From NCBI RefSeq assembly GCF_014637175.1, contig NZ_BMEV01000006.1:16984-80983 (forward strand): DNA of 64,000 bases, written 5' to 3'. Each line of letters starts with the position of its first letter. The stretch's first letter is position 1. Of the stretch, positions 38,312-47,661 are shown piece after piece. The notes beneath the pieces were generated by a model, which did not search any database, was not told where the DNA came from, and saw only the letters and a program-made list of their open reading frames with translations. The stretch comes from Compostibacillus humi (GTDB taxonomy: Bacteria > Bacillota > Bacilli > Bacillales > Amphibacillaceae). A program made the translations under genes and the position numbers.

Positions 38312-39199
38312 TTAATAACGGTGCTGGAATTTATTCCGAATGAAAATTGCTACTGAATTCAATACGAAAAGCAGCACGAGCAAGACGATAATCGTTGCTG
38401 CTGCCAAGTTGGCATATTCGGCAACGAGGGATGAATCGAGCGTCCAATAGTAAATTTGCATTGGGAGTGCTGTAAACGTATCAAAGAACCCATTTGGAAA
38501 AGGAATCAGCAATGCGGGGATTCCAAGCACCGTGAGCGGAGCTGTTTCCCCAATGGCCCGGGATAGCGATAAAATCGACCCGGTTAAAATACTTGGCAAT
38601 GCCGCCGGCAAAATAACCCGCTGAATCGTCTGCCATTTTGTTGCTCCCATTCCGTAAGATGCTTCCGCCAAATGGCTCGGGACCGCCCGAATCGCTTCCT
38701 GGGCCGCAACGATCAAAATCGGCAATACAAGAAGGGATAAGGTGAGTCCCCCGGCTAAAACAACATTCCCCAAATCCATTAAGCGGACGAAAACGGTAAG
38801 ACCTAACAAACCGTATACGATGGAAGGGACACCTGCCAAATTGGATATATTCGTTTGAATAGAGGCTTGAAACTTCCCTTTTTTAGCATACAACTCCAGA
38901 TATATAGCCGTTCCGACACCGACAATCATCGTGACCGGAATTACGACAATCATGACCCATAACGTACCTAGTATTGCACCCATAATTCCCGCCCGTTCCG
39001 GATCTGTCGATAATCTGCCGGTGAGAAAATCCATGTCAATCCAGCCAAATCCTTGGGTTACGACACGTATAATTAAGATGGCGAGGACAAATAAACCAAA
39101 TAGTGCCGACAGGAAAAAGACGGATTGAAGGACAGAATTTTTCCGAATTCGGTTGTTCATTCTTTTTGTGTATTGTTGCTGGTCAAGCTTTGATAACAT
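38312..39199 (-). CDS. pstA: Phosphate ABC transporter permease PstA
   Basis: A 295-residue permease with six membrane helices. The EAA loop (EASYGMGATKWQTIQRVILPAA, residues ~175-196, key EA...G) and GLLGLTVFVRL are typical of PstA. GGGAGG precedes the ATG. Its start overlaps the pstC stop by one base (TAATG), giving translational coupling. Confidence 0.93.
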   Translation of the reverse strand: MLSKLDQQQYTKRMNNRIRKNSVLQSVFFLSALFGLFVLAILIIRVVTQGFGWIDMDFLTGRLSTDPERAGIMGAILGTLWVMIVVIPVTMIVGVGTAIYLELYAKKGKFQASIQTNISNLAGVPSIVYGLLGLTVFVRLMDLGNVVLAGGLTLSLLVLPILIVAAQEAIRAVPSHLAEASYGMGATKWQTIQRVILPAALPSILTGSILSLSRAIGETAPLTVLGIPALLIPFPNGFFDTFTALPMQIYYWTLDSSLVAEYANLAAATIIVLLVLLFVLNSVAIFIRNKFQHRY

Positions 39200-40155
39200 T
39201 AGTATTCCTCCCTAAATTTGCGAGAGACGTAGCGGGCAAGCAGATTCATCAGCAATGTAAAGACAAACAAGGTCAAAGCCACTGCATATAAGCTGTAATA
39301 AATGGTGGAACCGGCAGCTGCCTCTCCACCGGAAACTTCCACGATATAGGCGGTCATCGTTTGCATCGATTGGGTAATGTCAAAGGTAAAATTTTTCGAG
39401 CTGCCGCTGGCGATAGTAACGATCATCGTTTCGCCAATTGCCCGGGAGATTCCAAGAACAAAGGAGGCAATAATCCCGGAAAAAGCGGCTGGAATGACAA
39501 CTTTAAAAGTCGTCTCCAGTTTTGTTGCACCCATCGCTAACGATCCTTCCCGCATCGCATTCGGCACGGAGTTCATCGCATCTTCCGAAAGGGAAGCGAT
39601 CATCGGAATAATCATAACCCCCATGACAATTCCCGGACTCAAAATATTCGTTGCTTCCACTTCCGGCCAAACAGAACGAATAAGCGGCGTCACAAAGGTA
39701 AAAGCGAAAAATCCGTACACGATGGTCGGGATTCCGGCAAGAACTTCCAATAACGGCTTTAAAACTCTCCTTACTTTGTCAGAGGCATACTCACTTAAAT
39801 AAATAGCCGACATTAAGCCGATCGGGCCGGCAATCAGCATGGCAATAATGGTGGAAATAATTGTTCCGTTTATTAATGGCAATACTCCAAACTTTGGGTT
39901 TTGACTTAACGGCTTCAGTTCGGTCGTTGTAAAAAATTCCCAAATCGGAACTCTTTTAAAGAATTCAATTGCTTCCGTCAGCAGCGTATATAAAATTCCC
40001 AGCGTCGTCAAAATGGTGATGGATGCTAAAATAAACAATATGGCTGGAATGATTTTTTCCATTATATTCGCCATCGATTTTTTATTTTTGTTTTCAGCAA
40101 TCATTTCGTTTATACGAAGACGATTCCCCGTCTGCATTTCCTTTTTTAAAGCCAT
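39199..40155 (-). CDS. pstC: Phosphate ABC transporter permease PstC
   Basis: A 318-residue permease with six helices and a cytoplasmic N-terminal stretch of about 35 residues. GIPTIVYGFFAFTFVTP and the EAA-like loop REGSLAMGATKLETTFKVV are PstC hallmarks. The ATG at 40155 has GGAGAG about 10 nt upstream; the extra upstream residues of the longer ORF are not supported. It follows pstS by about 90 bp. Confidence 0.93.
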   Translation of the reverse strand: MALKKEMQTGNRLRINEMIAENKNKKSMANIMEKIIPAILFILASITILTTLGILYTLLTEAIEFFKRVPIWEFFTTTELKPLSQNPKFGVLPLINGTIISTIIAMLIAGPIGLMSAIYLSEYASDKVRRVLKPLLEVLAGIPTIVYGFFAFTFVTPLIRSVWPEVEATNILSPGIVMGVMIIPMIASLSEDAMNSVPNAMREGSLAMGATKLETTFKVVIPAAFSGIIASFVLGISRAIGETMIVTIASGSSKNFTFDITQSMQTMTAYIVEVSGGEAAAGSTIYYSLYAVALTLFVFTLLMNLLARYVSRKFREEY

Positions 40156-40246
40156 TTCTTGGCGCTCTCCTTCCAGGTGCAAGAAGTCAATAAGATGAGA
40201 GCACTGCTGCCCTCATCTTTATTGACCCTCAGTTTAAGCCAATTTC

Positions 40247-41221
40247 TTATTGTAATGCTTCGATTGCTTCAACTTGTGCTTGAGCTTCTTCATCAGGGAT
40301 TGGCGCAAATCCAGTTTCCCCAGCAAAGTCATTGGCACTTTCAGCAATGTACAATGCATAGTCATAAACTTGAGCTTTTTCTTTTGCATTGTTAACGTTC
40401 AAGTAAGTGAATACCGGACGAGTATAGTTTGCATATGGTCCTTCTTCGCCAATCGTATCTAAGGATGGTTCAACCGGGCCTTCGCCAAAGTCGATTCCTA
40501 CTGCTTTTACTTTATCTTTGTTGCTGTCGTAGTATCCAAATCCGAAGAAGCCGATCGCATTTACATCCTCAGAAACTAATGTAACTAAAGTGGAATATTC
40601 TTGCTGCAGGTTAATATCACCTACTAAATCTTGTTCTTCTAAGATGTTTTCGTAGAAGAATTCATACGTTCCATGGTTTTCGTTTGGTCCATATGTTTGA
40701 ATTTTTTCATCTGGCCATTCTGAATTAATTTCCGACCATTTTGTAACATTGCCAAGGAAAATGTCGTTTACTTGTTCTGCTGTAAGCTCGGTAGCCCAGT
40801 CGTTTTCCGGGTTAACGACGATCGTTAAACCGTCTAATGCTACTTTAATTTCCATTACTTCAATGCCAAGTTCATCAGCTTTTGCTTTTTCTTCATCTTT
40901 AATTGGACGGGATGCATCGTTAAAATCAGTTCCATCTTCAGCAAGGAATTTTTCAAAACCGGCTGATGTGCCAGCACGGCTTACTTCTACCGATACGTTT
41001 GGCTGTTCGTTAATCATATATTCTTCAGCTAATCTGGACATTAACGGATAAACCGTACCAGATCCGTCAATAACAACATTGCCTTCTAATTCTTCTGAAG
41101 CTCCATCTGCAGATGTATCTCCACTTTCCGTATTATCTGCTGCTTCTTCTCCGCCACAAGCTGCAAGTGCGACAGCTAGTACAGCGACGAATAGAAACAT
41201 AAGTAATTTTTTGAGATTCAT
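40247..41221 (-). CDS. pstS: Phosphate-binding lipoprotein
   Basis: A 324-residue phosphate-binding protein anchored by a lipobox (ALAACG, Cys22), followed by a D/E/S linker. Phosphate-contacting segments are visible: DGSGTVYPL, SRAGTSAGFEKF, DASRPIKDEE and GPNENHGTYEFF. It heads pstSCAB and is preceded by a textbook Pho box, so it is induced by PhoP~P in phosphate starvation. No transcription terminator is visible between pstS and pstC. Confidence 0.94.
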   Translation of the reverse strand: MNLKKLLMFLFVAVLAVALAACGGEEAADNTESGDTSADGASEELEGNVVIDGSGTVYPLMSRLAEEYMINEQPNVSVEVSRAGTSAGFEKFLAEDGTDFNDASRPIKDEEKAKADELGIEVMEIKVALDGLTIVVNPENDWATELTAEQVNDIFLGNVTKWSEINSEWPDEKIQTYGPNENHGTYEFFYENILEEQDLVGDINLQQEYSTLVTLVSEDVNAIGFFGFGYYDSNKDKVKAVGIDFGEGPVEPSLDTIGEEGPYANYTRPVFTYLNVNNAKEKAQVYDYALYIAESANDFAGETGFAPIPDEEAQAQVEAIEALQ

Positions 41222-41280
41222 AAAAGATTGTCCTCCCCATCGAATGGTTTATTTTTCAAGAGAATTAACTCTCAATTGCT

Positions 41281-41334
41281 AGTATAATAGGTCGATGTAA
41301 AGGGCGTTTGAAGGGAATGTAAAGGTTTTGTAAA
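41281..41334 (-). promoter_or_regulatory. PhoP box and promoter of pstSCAB
   Basis: Four direct repeats on the minus strand (TTTACA, TTTACA, TTCAAA, TTTACA) start at exact 11-bp intervals (41334, 41323, 41312, 41301). They are followed by a -10 element (TATTAT or TATACT, 41281-41289). This is the B. subtilis PhoP activation arrangement. Confidence 0.88.
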
Positions 41335-41391
41335 ATCATTTCTCTTAAATAAATCTTCCCTGACTCACTTTTTCATGGATATTGTTTATAT

Positions 41392-41441
41392 AAAAATACC
41401 CCAGCAAAGCAAATGGGAAATTTGCCTGCCAGGGTATTTTA
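41392..41441 (-). terminator. Terminator of the mrp operon
   Basis: The long stem AAAATACCC...GCAaAGCAAAT / ATTTGCcTGC...GGGTATTTT lies at the mrpG stop codon with a T-run on the minus strand. Confidence 0.85.
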
Positions 41442-41810
41442 TGTGCTCTTTTCGTCTTGGCTTTTGCGAATTGCCTCTCCCAATTCGTCTTCAATAGAGG
41501 AGTCAGCCATTTTCACGCCGCTCCGATAAGCTGCCCTCGTTACAAGATGTCCGGATACCGGAGACGTCATAAAGACGAAAATGATTCCAAGTAAAAGCCG
41601 GATACTAAAGTAATTCTCAGAAACCCAAAAGTAAATAAAGACTCCGGATAAAGTTAACAACACGGCTAATGTAGCTGCTTTCGTTCCGGCATGGGCCCGG
41701 TTGTAAATGTCCGGGAAGCGAATCAGTCCAATCGCACTGATTACCGCGATGACCGAACCGATGAAGATGAGCAGGACGGCTATGAAGTCAATCATTTCTT
41801 TTACGTTCAA
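41439..41810 (-). CDS. mrpG: Na+/H+ antiporter subunit G
   Basis: A 123-residue Mrp subunit with three membrane helices; the signature IGLIRFPDIYNRAHAGTKAAT is split here (IGLIRFPDIYNR, then HAGTKAAT). It is needed for the intact Mrp complex. The start is a TTG at 41810 with GAGGGG upstream, overlapping mrpF by 23 bp. A charged C-terminal tail of about 25 residues follows the last helix. It is the last gene of mrpABCDEFG. Confidence 0.93.
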   Translation of the reverse strand: MNVKEMIDFIAVLLIFIGSVIAVISAIGLIRFPDIYNRAHAGTKAATLAVLLTLSGVFIYFWVSENYFSIRLLLGIIFVFMTSPVSGHLVTRAAYRSGVKMADSSIEDELGEAIRKSQDEKST

Positions 41811-42072
41811 TAATAACGCCCCTCTCGATAAATTTGGAGAAGGAAATCGTGCCGATAAAAGCGAGAATCCCTAAAATCAGGATAACATCCAGGAAAGCCT
41901 TTGTATCCAGGAGGATGGAGATTATCGCAATTCCCGAAATGAGGTTGACGTTAACAATATCTAAGGCAAATACCCGATCCGGCAAACTCGGTCCAGCTGC
42001 GATTCGATAGAGTGCAATCAAAATAGCTACACCGTACAATGTAATTGCCGAATACAACAACATTTCAATCAT
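41788..42072 (-). CDS. mrpF: Na+/H+ antiporter subunit F
   Basis: A 94-residue Mrp subunit with three helices. AGPSLPDRVFALDIVNVNLI is the family signature and contains the conserved Asp residues. In B. subtilis, MrpF has also been linked to cholate efflux. It overlaps mrpE by four bases (ATGA), with GGAGGT inside the end of mrpE. Confidence 0.93.
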   Translation of the reverse strand: MIEMLLYSAITLYGVAILIALYRIAAGPSLPDRVFALDIVNVNLISGIAIISILLDTKAFLDVILILGILAFIGTISFSKFIERGVIIERKRND

Positions 42073-42551
42073 CTCGTTACCTCCATAATCATTCGCTCAA
42101 ACTTTTCCAAAAAGCGAATTAATTGATCCTTCGATTCGTATACATCCATCCCATGAACATAAAAGGCATTCCCTTCCGGGGTTACCTCCACAACGACGGA
42201 GCCTGGGGTTAGCGTCAAAAGCATGGCAAGGATTGTCACTTCCCAATCCCCCCGCAAATTCGTTTCGTAGTAGAATATCCCGGGTTTAATTGTTATCTTC
42301 GGACGGAGGATATGTTTTAATACGAAAATCCCCGATACAAATAATTCATAAATAAACAGTAAAATTAATTTAATTGCTGCAATAACCCTGCTCAAATAAA
42401 AACGGTCGCCAAAGAACCGGTGCAGCATATATAAAATACCGATGCCAACAATATATCCGGTGGCAAAGGTCGTCAAATAAAACTGGTCTTCATCTTGGAA
42501 GAGCACCCACAAAAGGGCGATAAAGATGTTCGTTAAAAACTGGGCAGGCAT
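42069..42551 (-). CDS. mrpE: Na+/H+ antiporter subunit E
   Basis: A 160-residue Mrp subunit with two N-terminal helices and a cytoplasmic C-terminal domain. LLTLTPGSVVVEV and IKPGIFYYET are characteristic. AGGAGGT precedes the ATG by 7 nt. It lies 24 bp after mrpD. Confidence 0.93.
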   Translation of the reverse strand: MPAQFLTNIFIALLWVLFQDEDQFYLTTFATGYIVGIGILYMLHRFFGDRFYLSRVIAAIKLILLFIYELFVSGIFVLKHILRPKITIKPGIFYYETNLRGDWEVTILAMLLTLTPGSVVVEVTPEGNAFYVHGMDVYESKDQLIRFLEKFERMIMEVTR

Positions 42552-42575
42552 GGTCCTTACCTCCTCTTATGAATA

Positions 42576-44057
42576 TTAATCCTTATACAATACGGCATCG
42601 ATATAATTTTGCGGATTAATAAGCGTTTCCGCTGCATCCTTAACATACGGCGCAAGGGATTCAGCACCTAGTCCTAAAGCAATGGTTGCTGCTGTAAGGA
42701 GGGCACAAGGAATAACCCACCCTTTTTTCATTGGCATTTCATCCTCGGTGCTGATGATTGTCTCGCCCCAAAAACATTGAAGGAAAATGCGCAGCAAAGA
42801 ATATAGGACGAAAATACTCGATATAAAGGCGAGGGCGAGCAGGATATAGGAACCTGCATCAATGGCACCTTGTCCGACTAATACTTTTCCGATAAATCCG
42901 CTAAATGGAGGAATACCTGCCAGTGACAACTTGACGACAAAAAACATCCAGCCGAGCATCGGATAGTTGCGGATCAGTCCGCTCATATCATTCATCTTCG
43001 CCGTACCTGTCACTGCGATCATCGTACCGGCAATTAAAAACAGCAGCGGCTTCACAATCATATCGTGGACGAGATAATAAATGGAACCTTCCAGCGCTTC
43101 TAATGTACCTGCGCTTAATCCTACTAAAATAAATCCGACAGCGATGACGACGTTATAGGTTACAATTAAGCGAATATCCCGGTAGGCAACGGCGCCAATG
43201 CTCCCTCCGATTAACGTTAATCCCGCCATAATGCCGATTAAAGCATGGGTAATTTCCGGTTCATGGTAAAAGAATAAAGTGAACACGCGGACACATGCAT
43301 AAATGCCGACCTTCGTCAGCAGGCCCCCAAACAAGGCGGCAATGGCCGTCGGCACAACGCTGTAGGAACGGGGCAGCCAAAAATATAGCAATAGCCCTGC
43401 TTTTAGTCCAAACACCGTTAAAAACACCATACTGATGACGGTTAACAGCGGAGTTTGGCCCGCTTCTGCAATCCGTTCCGAAAGGTGGGCCATGTTCAGC
43501 GTACCGACAGTTCCGTATAAATAGGCAATGGCAACAAGGAAAAACCAGGAAGATACGACGTTAATAATGACATACTTCATCGATTCCTTTAATTGGTTCT
43601 TTTTGCCGCCAAAGGCTATCAGGACATAGGAGGCAAGGAGCATCACTTCAAAACATACGTATAAATTGAACAAGTCTCCCGTTAAGAAAGATCCGTTTAC
43701 GCCGGCAACTAAAAAGTTGACAAAGGAATAGAAATAGGTCTGTTCATAATTTTTTTCCGCAGATGAAAAGGCATAGATAAAACAAACGGCGGCAACAATA
43801 CTTGTCGTCAAAACGAGTATGACAGAAAAGGAATCGGCGACAAACAAAATGCCAAAAGGCGGCTCCCATCCGCCAAAGTCTATCCGCATTATCCCTTCCC
43901 TCTGGATGAGAGACAGAAGGTATAAAGCAATACAAGCATTCACAACCATGACAAAGAAGCTTGTCCACCGCTGCACGTGCCTATTGTTCCGGAAAAAAAT
44001 AAGAATAATACCAGCCAATACAGGGATGGCCATTGGAAAGACTATTATGTTATTCAT
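42576..44057 (-). CDS. mrpD: Na+/H+ antiporter subunit D
   Basis: A 493-residue, 14-helix subunit related to complex I NuoM/NuoN. The conserved channel glutamate occurs in YVCFEVMLLASYVL and the lysine in LKAGLLLYFWLP. GVNGSFLTGDLFNLYV is a strong MrpD marker. Its start overlaps mrpC by 8 bp. It forms one of the two ion-translocating units with MrpA. Confidence 0.95.
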   Translation of the reverse strand: MNNIIVFPMAIPVLAGIILIFFRNNRHVQRWTSFFVMVVNACIALYLLSLIQREGIMRIDFGGWEPPFGILFVADSFSVILVLTTSIVAAVCFIYAFSSAEKNYEQTYFYSFVNFLVAGVNGSFLTGDLFNLYVCFEVMLLASYVLIAFGGKKNQLKESMKYVIINVVSSWFFLVAIAYLYGTVGTLNMAHLSERIAEAGQTPLLTVISMVFLTVFGLKAGLLLYFWLPRSYSVVPTAIAALFGGLLTKVGIYACVRVFTLFFYHEPEITHALIGIMAGLTLIGGSIGAVAYRDIRLIVTYNVVIAVGFILVGLSAGTLEALEGSIYYLVHDMIVKPLLFLIAGTMIAVTGTAKMNDMSGLIRNYPMLGWMFFVVKLSLAGIPPFSGFIGKVLVGQGAIDAGSYILLALAFISSIFVLYSLLRIFLQCFWGETIISTEDEMPMKKGWVIPCALLTAATIALGLGAESLAPYVKDAAETLINPQNYIDAVLYKD

Positions 44058-44388
44058 CGTTTATATCCCGCCATTCATATAAATTGTCCGTCCCTGTTTC
44101 CTGAAAGGTCCGATAAGCGATTACGAGCAGCAATGCGGTGACCGCAAAACTGATGACAATCGAGGTTAATATTAACGCTTGCGGCAGGGGATCAACATAA
44201 GCCGGCCCCTCTCCGAGGATAGGAACACTTCCGCTTTTTAAGCCTTTTCCCATCGTCATAATGAGCAAATGGGCGGCATGGGACAGGATGGCCGTCCCTA
44301 AAACCACTTTTTGCACATTCCGTGAAAGGATCAAATACGTTGCAACGGCAACTAATATCCCTGTTAAGATGGTGAGCAGTGTTTCCAT
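44050..44388 (-). CDS. mrpC: Na+/H+ antiporter subunit C
   Basis: A 112-residue subunit with three helices, homologous to NuoK. GTAILSHAAHLLIMTMG and DPLPQALILTSIVISFAVTA (cut at 20) are the family markers. AGAGGATG lies about 8 nt upstream of the ATG, inside the end of mrpB. It overlaps mrpD. Confidence 0.95.
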   Translation of the reverse strand: METLLTILTGILVAVATYLILSRNVQKVVLGTAILSHAAHLLIMTMGKGLKSGSVPILGEGPAYVDPLPQALILTSIVISFAVTALLLVIAYRTFQETGTDNLYEWRDINDE

Positions 44389-44391
44389 CGG

Positions 44392-44814
44392 TTACACATC
44401 CTCTGCTATGCTTAAAATAATCGTCACGACAACCCCTACTACCGCCAGGGCAACCCCAGCTTCAAAAATCGTAACGGTAGTCAATTCGGTCTCGCCAAAA
44501 AAGGGCAATTCTACATAACCGAATACTTGATTTAAGAAGGGCTCTCCGAACATCACCCCGCCGAAGCCGGTGGCAACGGAAATAAACGCCCCAAGGGCTG
44601 CCACCAATTTAAAGTCTATAGGAACGGCCTTCCGTACCGTTTCCATATCAACAGCAATAAAAAGGAGAACGAAGGCGGACGCCAATACTAGGCCGCCGAT
44701 AAAGCCTCCGCCAGGGGCATGGTGGCCCGCCAGAAACAAATAGACGGCAAGCGTCAATATAATAATTACGACAATCCTTGTAACGGTCCGCAAAATAACA
44801 TTATTCGTCCTCAA
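44392..44814 (-). CDS. mrpB: Na+/H+ antiporter subunit B
   Basis: A 140-residue subunit with four helices. GHHAPGGGFIGGLVLASAF is the MrpB signature. The start is a TTG at 44814 with AAAGGGGG 9 nt upstream, overlapping the mrpA end by 14 bp. Confidence 0.95.
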   Translation of the reverse strand: MRTNNVILRTVTRIVVIIILTLAVYLFLAGHHAPGGGFIGGLVLASAFVLLFIAVDMETVRKAVPIDFKLVAALGAFISVATGFGGVMFGEPFLNQVFGYVELPFFGETELTTVTIFEAGVALAVVGVVVTIILSIAEDV

Positions 44815-47194
44815 GGGTAGTATCCCCCTTTCTAGCTTTTACCTTAATCAAGGTATATACACCAATACCAGCTATGAGGAGCACGACCACTTCCAGCATC
44901 GTATCAAAGGCACGGAAATCACTTAAAATCGTATTGACAATGTTTTTCCCGCCGGCAAGTTCATAAGAGTTTTCAAAATAGCTGGATATGCTGGAGAACA
45001 GTTTGCCGTTTTGCACCGCAAGCGCAATAATCGTAAAAATGACGCCAACACCAATCGAGACAGCCAAATTAACCTTGTCTGACCGGCTGCGGGTATCTTC
45101 CTTTTTCCATTCCGGCAAGAAATAATAGGCAACAAGAAACAGCACCGTCGTTACCGTTTCTACGACCGTTTGCGTCAACGCCAAGTCGGGAGCCCGGAAT
45201 AAAACAAAGAAAATCGCGACTCCATATCCTAATACACTATTTAACAAAATGGCTGAAAGCCGGGATTTGGCAAAAAGGATGGATAGAGCTGCAATAATCA
45301 TAACAATAGCAACAACCCATTCAAACTCGCTTATCGGCGCATTTTCCGCAATTTCCAGCTCATACGACTGGGTAAAGACAACCATCCCGCCGACAGCGAG
45401 AATAAAGAACAGATAAATGTATACCATGTAATCCCGGAGATAACCTGTCATGTAAAAATCGGTAATTTTCCGGGATACAACTTCCAATTGTTCGAGTATA
45501 TTTCCGTATAGCGTGTTAAACGACCAATGTTCCGGGAACAGACGATAAATGTTCTTCCAGTAGCGGATAGTCATATATAATAATATGCCTCCGAGCACAA
45601 CCCCAATGGTCATCATCAGTTCGGTATTAAAGCCGTGCCAGAGGGCAATGTGTACCCCGAGATTTTCCCCGGCAGCAAGGCTAGGAAAAATGCCTGCCAG
45701 CGCCGGACTTAGCAAATTCTCTCCCAGTCCATTCGGAAAGATGAAAATAAGAACTACTAGACTTCCTAAAACGATAGGAGAAAACAACATGCCGTAGGGA
45801 GCTTCATGTGCTGGATGCTCCAATTTCTCTTCCTTATAGGTGCCGAGAAACGTTTTAAAAACAAAAATCATACTATATACGAAGGTAAAAATACTGGCGA
45901 CCCAGGCAACAACCGGTATCGCAGAGGACAGGCCGGCATTCCCAGCGTTCAATACGGCAGTAAAAAACATTTCTTTGCTTAAAAAGCCATTAAACGGCGG
46001 CAATCCCGCCATGGAAAAGGCACCGACAATCGCAATCGTAAAGGTAATCGGCATTAATGTTGCAAGTCCTCCGAGCCTCCGGATATCCCGGGTACCCAAT
46101 TCATGGTCGACAATCCCGACGACCATAAATAAGGCTCCTTTAAACGTAGAATGGTTAACGAGATGAAATAAGGCAGCAAATGCTGCTTGGCTAAATAATA
46201 CCGATTCGGCACGAAACCCGCTATTCAAGGCGAGGGAACTAATGCCAAACATGCTCATAATCATACCGAGCTGACTGACAGTAGAATAGGCGAGCAGCGC
46301 TTTTAAGTCTGTCTGGCGAACCGCGGTAAAGGAACCCCAAAAAAGGGTAATGAGGCCTACGCTTGTTACGAGCCAAAACCAAGTGTCCTCTCCCCCAAAA
46401 ACCGGGGTAAACCGGGCAACTAAATAAATGCCTGCTTTCACCATCGTTGCTGAATGCAAGTAAGCACTAACCGGCGTCGGCGCTTCCATCGCGGTAGGAA
46501 GCCAAATATGAAAAGGGAATTGGGCAGATTTTGTAAAGGCACCGAGCAAAATTAAACACATCGCAGGGATAAACAACGGATTCTCCTGAAAAGATAAAAC
46601 TGCGGAAATGACACCGCGAACGCTCATCGTGCCGGACATATAATAGAGCATAATAAAACCGACAAGCATGGCAATACCGCCGGTCACGGTAATAAGCAAC
46701 GATTTCTGCGCGCCATCCCGGGACTGTTTCCGGTGATACCAGAAGGCAATGAGCAGGAAGGAAGAAATGCTTGTCAATTCCCAAAACACGTACAGCACCA
46801 TCATGTTATCGGAAAATACGACACCGAGCATCGCACCCATAAACAGCAATAAATATGTATAAAAATGTATTAAGTTTTCTTTGCTGGATAAATAATAGAT
46901 GGAATAAATGGTGACAAGGGCCCCAATGCCAGTAATAAGCAGGGCAAAAATTAAACTTAATCCGTCTAAATATGCAGTAAAGTTAATGTGGTATGTTGGG
47001 ATCCATTCAACTGTATAAGCAAGCGTTTCCCCATTAGCAATGCGGGGAATATAACGTAAAAGCAAGATAAATAATGTCAGCGGTATAAGAAAGATAAACC
47101 AGCCAATATGGATTTTTGAATTTTTTTTATGAAGGAAAGGTACTAGCGCAGCGGCCAATAAGGGGATGATAATGACTAAGTTGATTGTCAGCAA
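44801..47194 (-). CDS. mrpA: Na+/H+ antiporter subunit A
   Basis: A 797-residue Mrp subunit with about 20 helices, the main proton/sodium-translocating unit related to NuoL. FWELTSISSFLLIAFWYHR, the GAFTKSAQFPFHIWLPTAME region (20 residues) and SMAGLPPFNGFLSKEMFF are clear, and the C-terminal MrpB-like domain includes RAPDLALTQTVVETV. A TTG at 47194 with GGAGG 8 nt upstream gives a length and N-terminus close to B. subtilis MrpA; an in-frame ATG at 47209 has no ribosome-binding site, and the ORF runs on to 47395. Confidence 0.94.
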   Translation of the reverse strand: MLTINLVIIIPLLAAALVPFLHKKNSKIHIGWFIFLIPLTLFILLLRYIPRIANGETLAYTVEWIPTYHINFTAYLDGLSLIFALLITGIGALVTIYSIYYLSSKENLIHFYTYLLLFMGAMLGVVFSDNMMVLYVFWELTSISSFLLIAFWYHRKQSRDGAQKSLLITVTGGIAMLVGFIMLYYMSGTMSVRGVISAVLSFQENPLFIPAMCLILLGAFTKSAQFPFHIWLPTAMEAPTPVSAYLHSATMVKAGIYLVARFTPVFGGEDTWFWLVTSVGLITLFWGSFTAVRQTDLKALLAYSTVSQLGMIMSMFGISSLALNSGFRAESVLFSQAAFAALFHLVNHSTFKGALFMVVGIVDHELGTRDIRRLGGLATLMPITFTIAIVGAFSMAGLPPFNGFLSKEMFFTAVLNAGNAGLSSAIPVVAWVASIFTFVYSMIFVFKTFLGTYKEEKLEHPAHEAPYGMLFSPIVLGSLVVLIFIFPNGLGENLLSPALAGIFPSLAAGENLGVHIALWHGFNTELMMTIGVVLGGILLYMTIRYWKNIYRLFPEHWSFNTLYGNILEQLEVVSRKITDFYMTGYLRDYMVYIYLFFILAVGGMVVFTQSYELEIAENAPISEFEWVVAIVMIIAALSILFAKSRLSAILLNSVLGYGVAIFFVLFRAPDLALTQTVVETVTTVLFLVAYYFLPEWKKEDTRSRSDKVNLAVSIGVGVIFTIIALAVQNGKLFSSISSYFENSYELAGGKNIVNTILSDFRAFDTMLEVVVLLIAGIGVYTLIKVKARKGDTTLEDE

Positions 47195-47661
47195 AATCAG
47201 GTCCTCCATTTCAATGTATATAAAGCTATTATTTTCGATGAATTGCAATAGTAAGTGAGCGGTTCGGTTATCATGTATACTTTCCCCATTCATTGAGAGG
47301 ATAATCTCCGTAATAAATACCCATACGTTTTTATTATACCGGAAGCTGTTTTTCCATGTACTTTTTCTGACTAAAATCATGCTGTAAATTGTCAAATAAG
47401 GGAATATAATGAAGTTTTTTTCGCAAAATGATGACCAGGATAGTAATATGTGTCCTTCTTTGTATCCGGTTTGTGAAATAAAACAGAAAGACTGGAAATA
47501 TTAAAGGAAATCCTTTATGCTAAATAAAAGTTATCCATTAATCCTATTGCGACTTATGCAAACAACAATCCATCGTTCTTATTATTTTGGGGTTCACGAA
47601 AATTTTAGTGACATTATTTCATGTCGCTGCCGAATGATAATTACAAGAGGTGAAATTCCAC
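47195..47661. other. Divergent intergenic region, mrpA / USP-domain gene
   Basis: AT-rich, without a supported gene. A TATAAT on the minus strand near 47332-47338, preceded by TCCGG, is the best mrp -10; its -35 is weak. The implied mrp leader of about 130 nt contains GTATTTATTAC-type inverted sequence but no riboswitch that I recognise. AAGAGGTG at 47645-47652 serves the plus-strand gene. Confidence 0.45.
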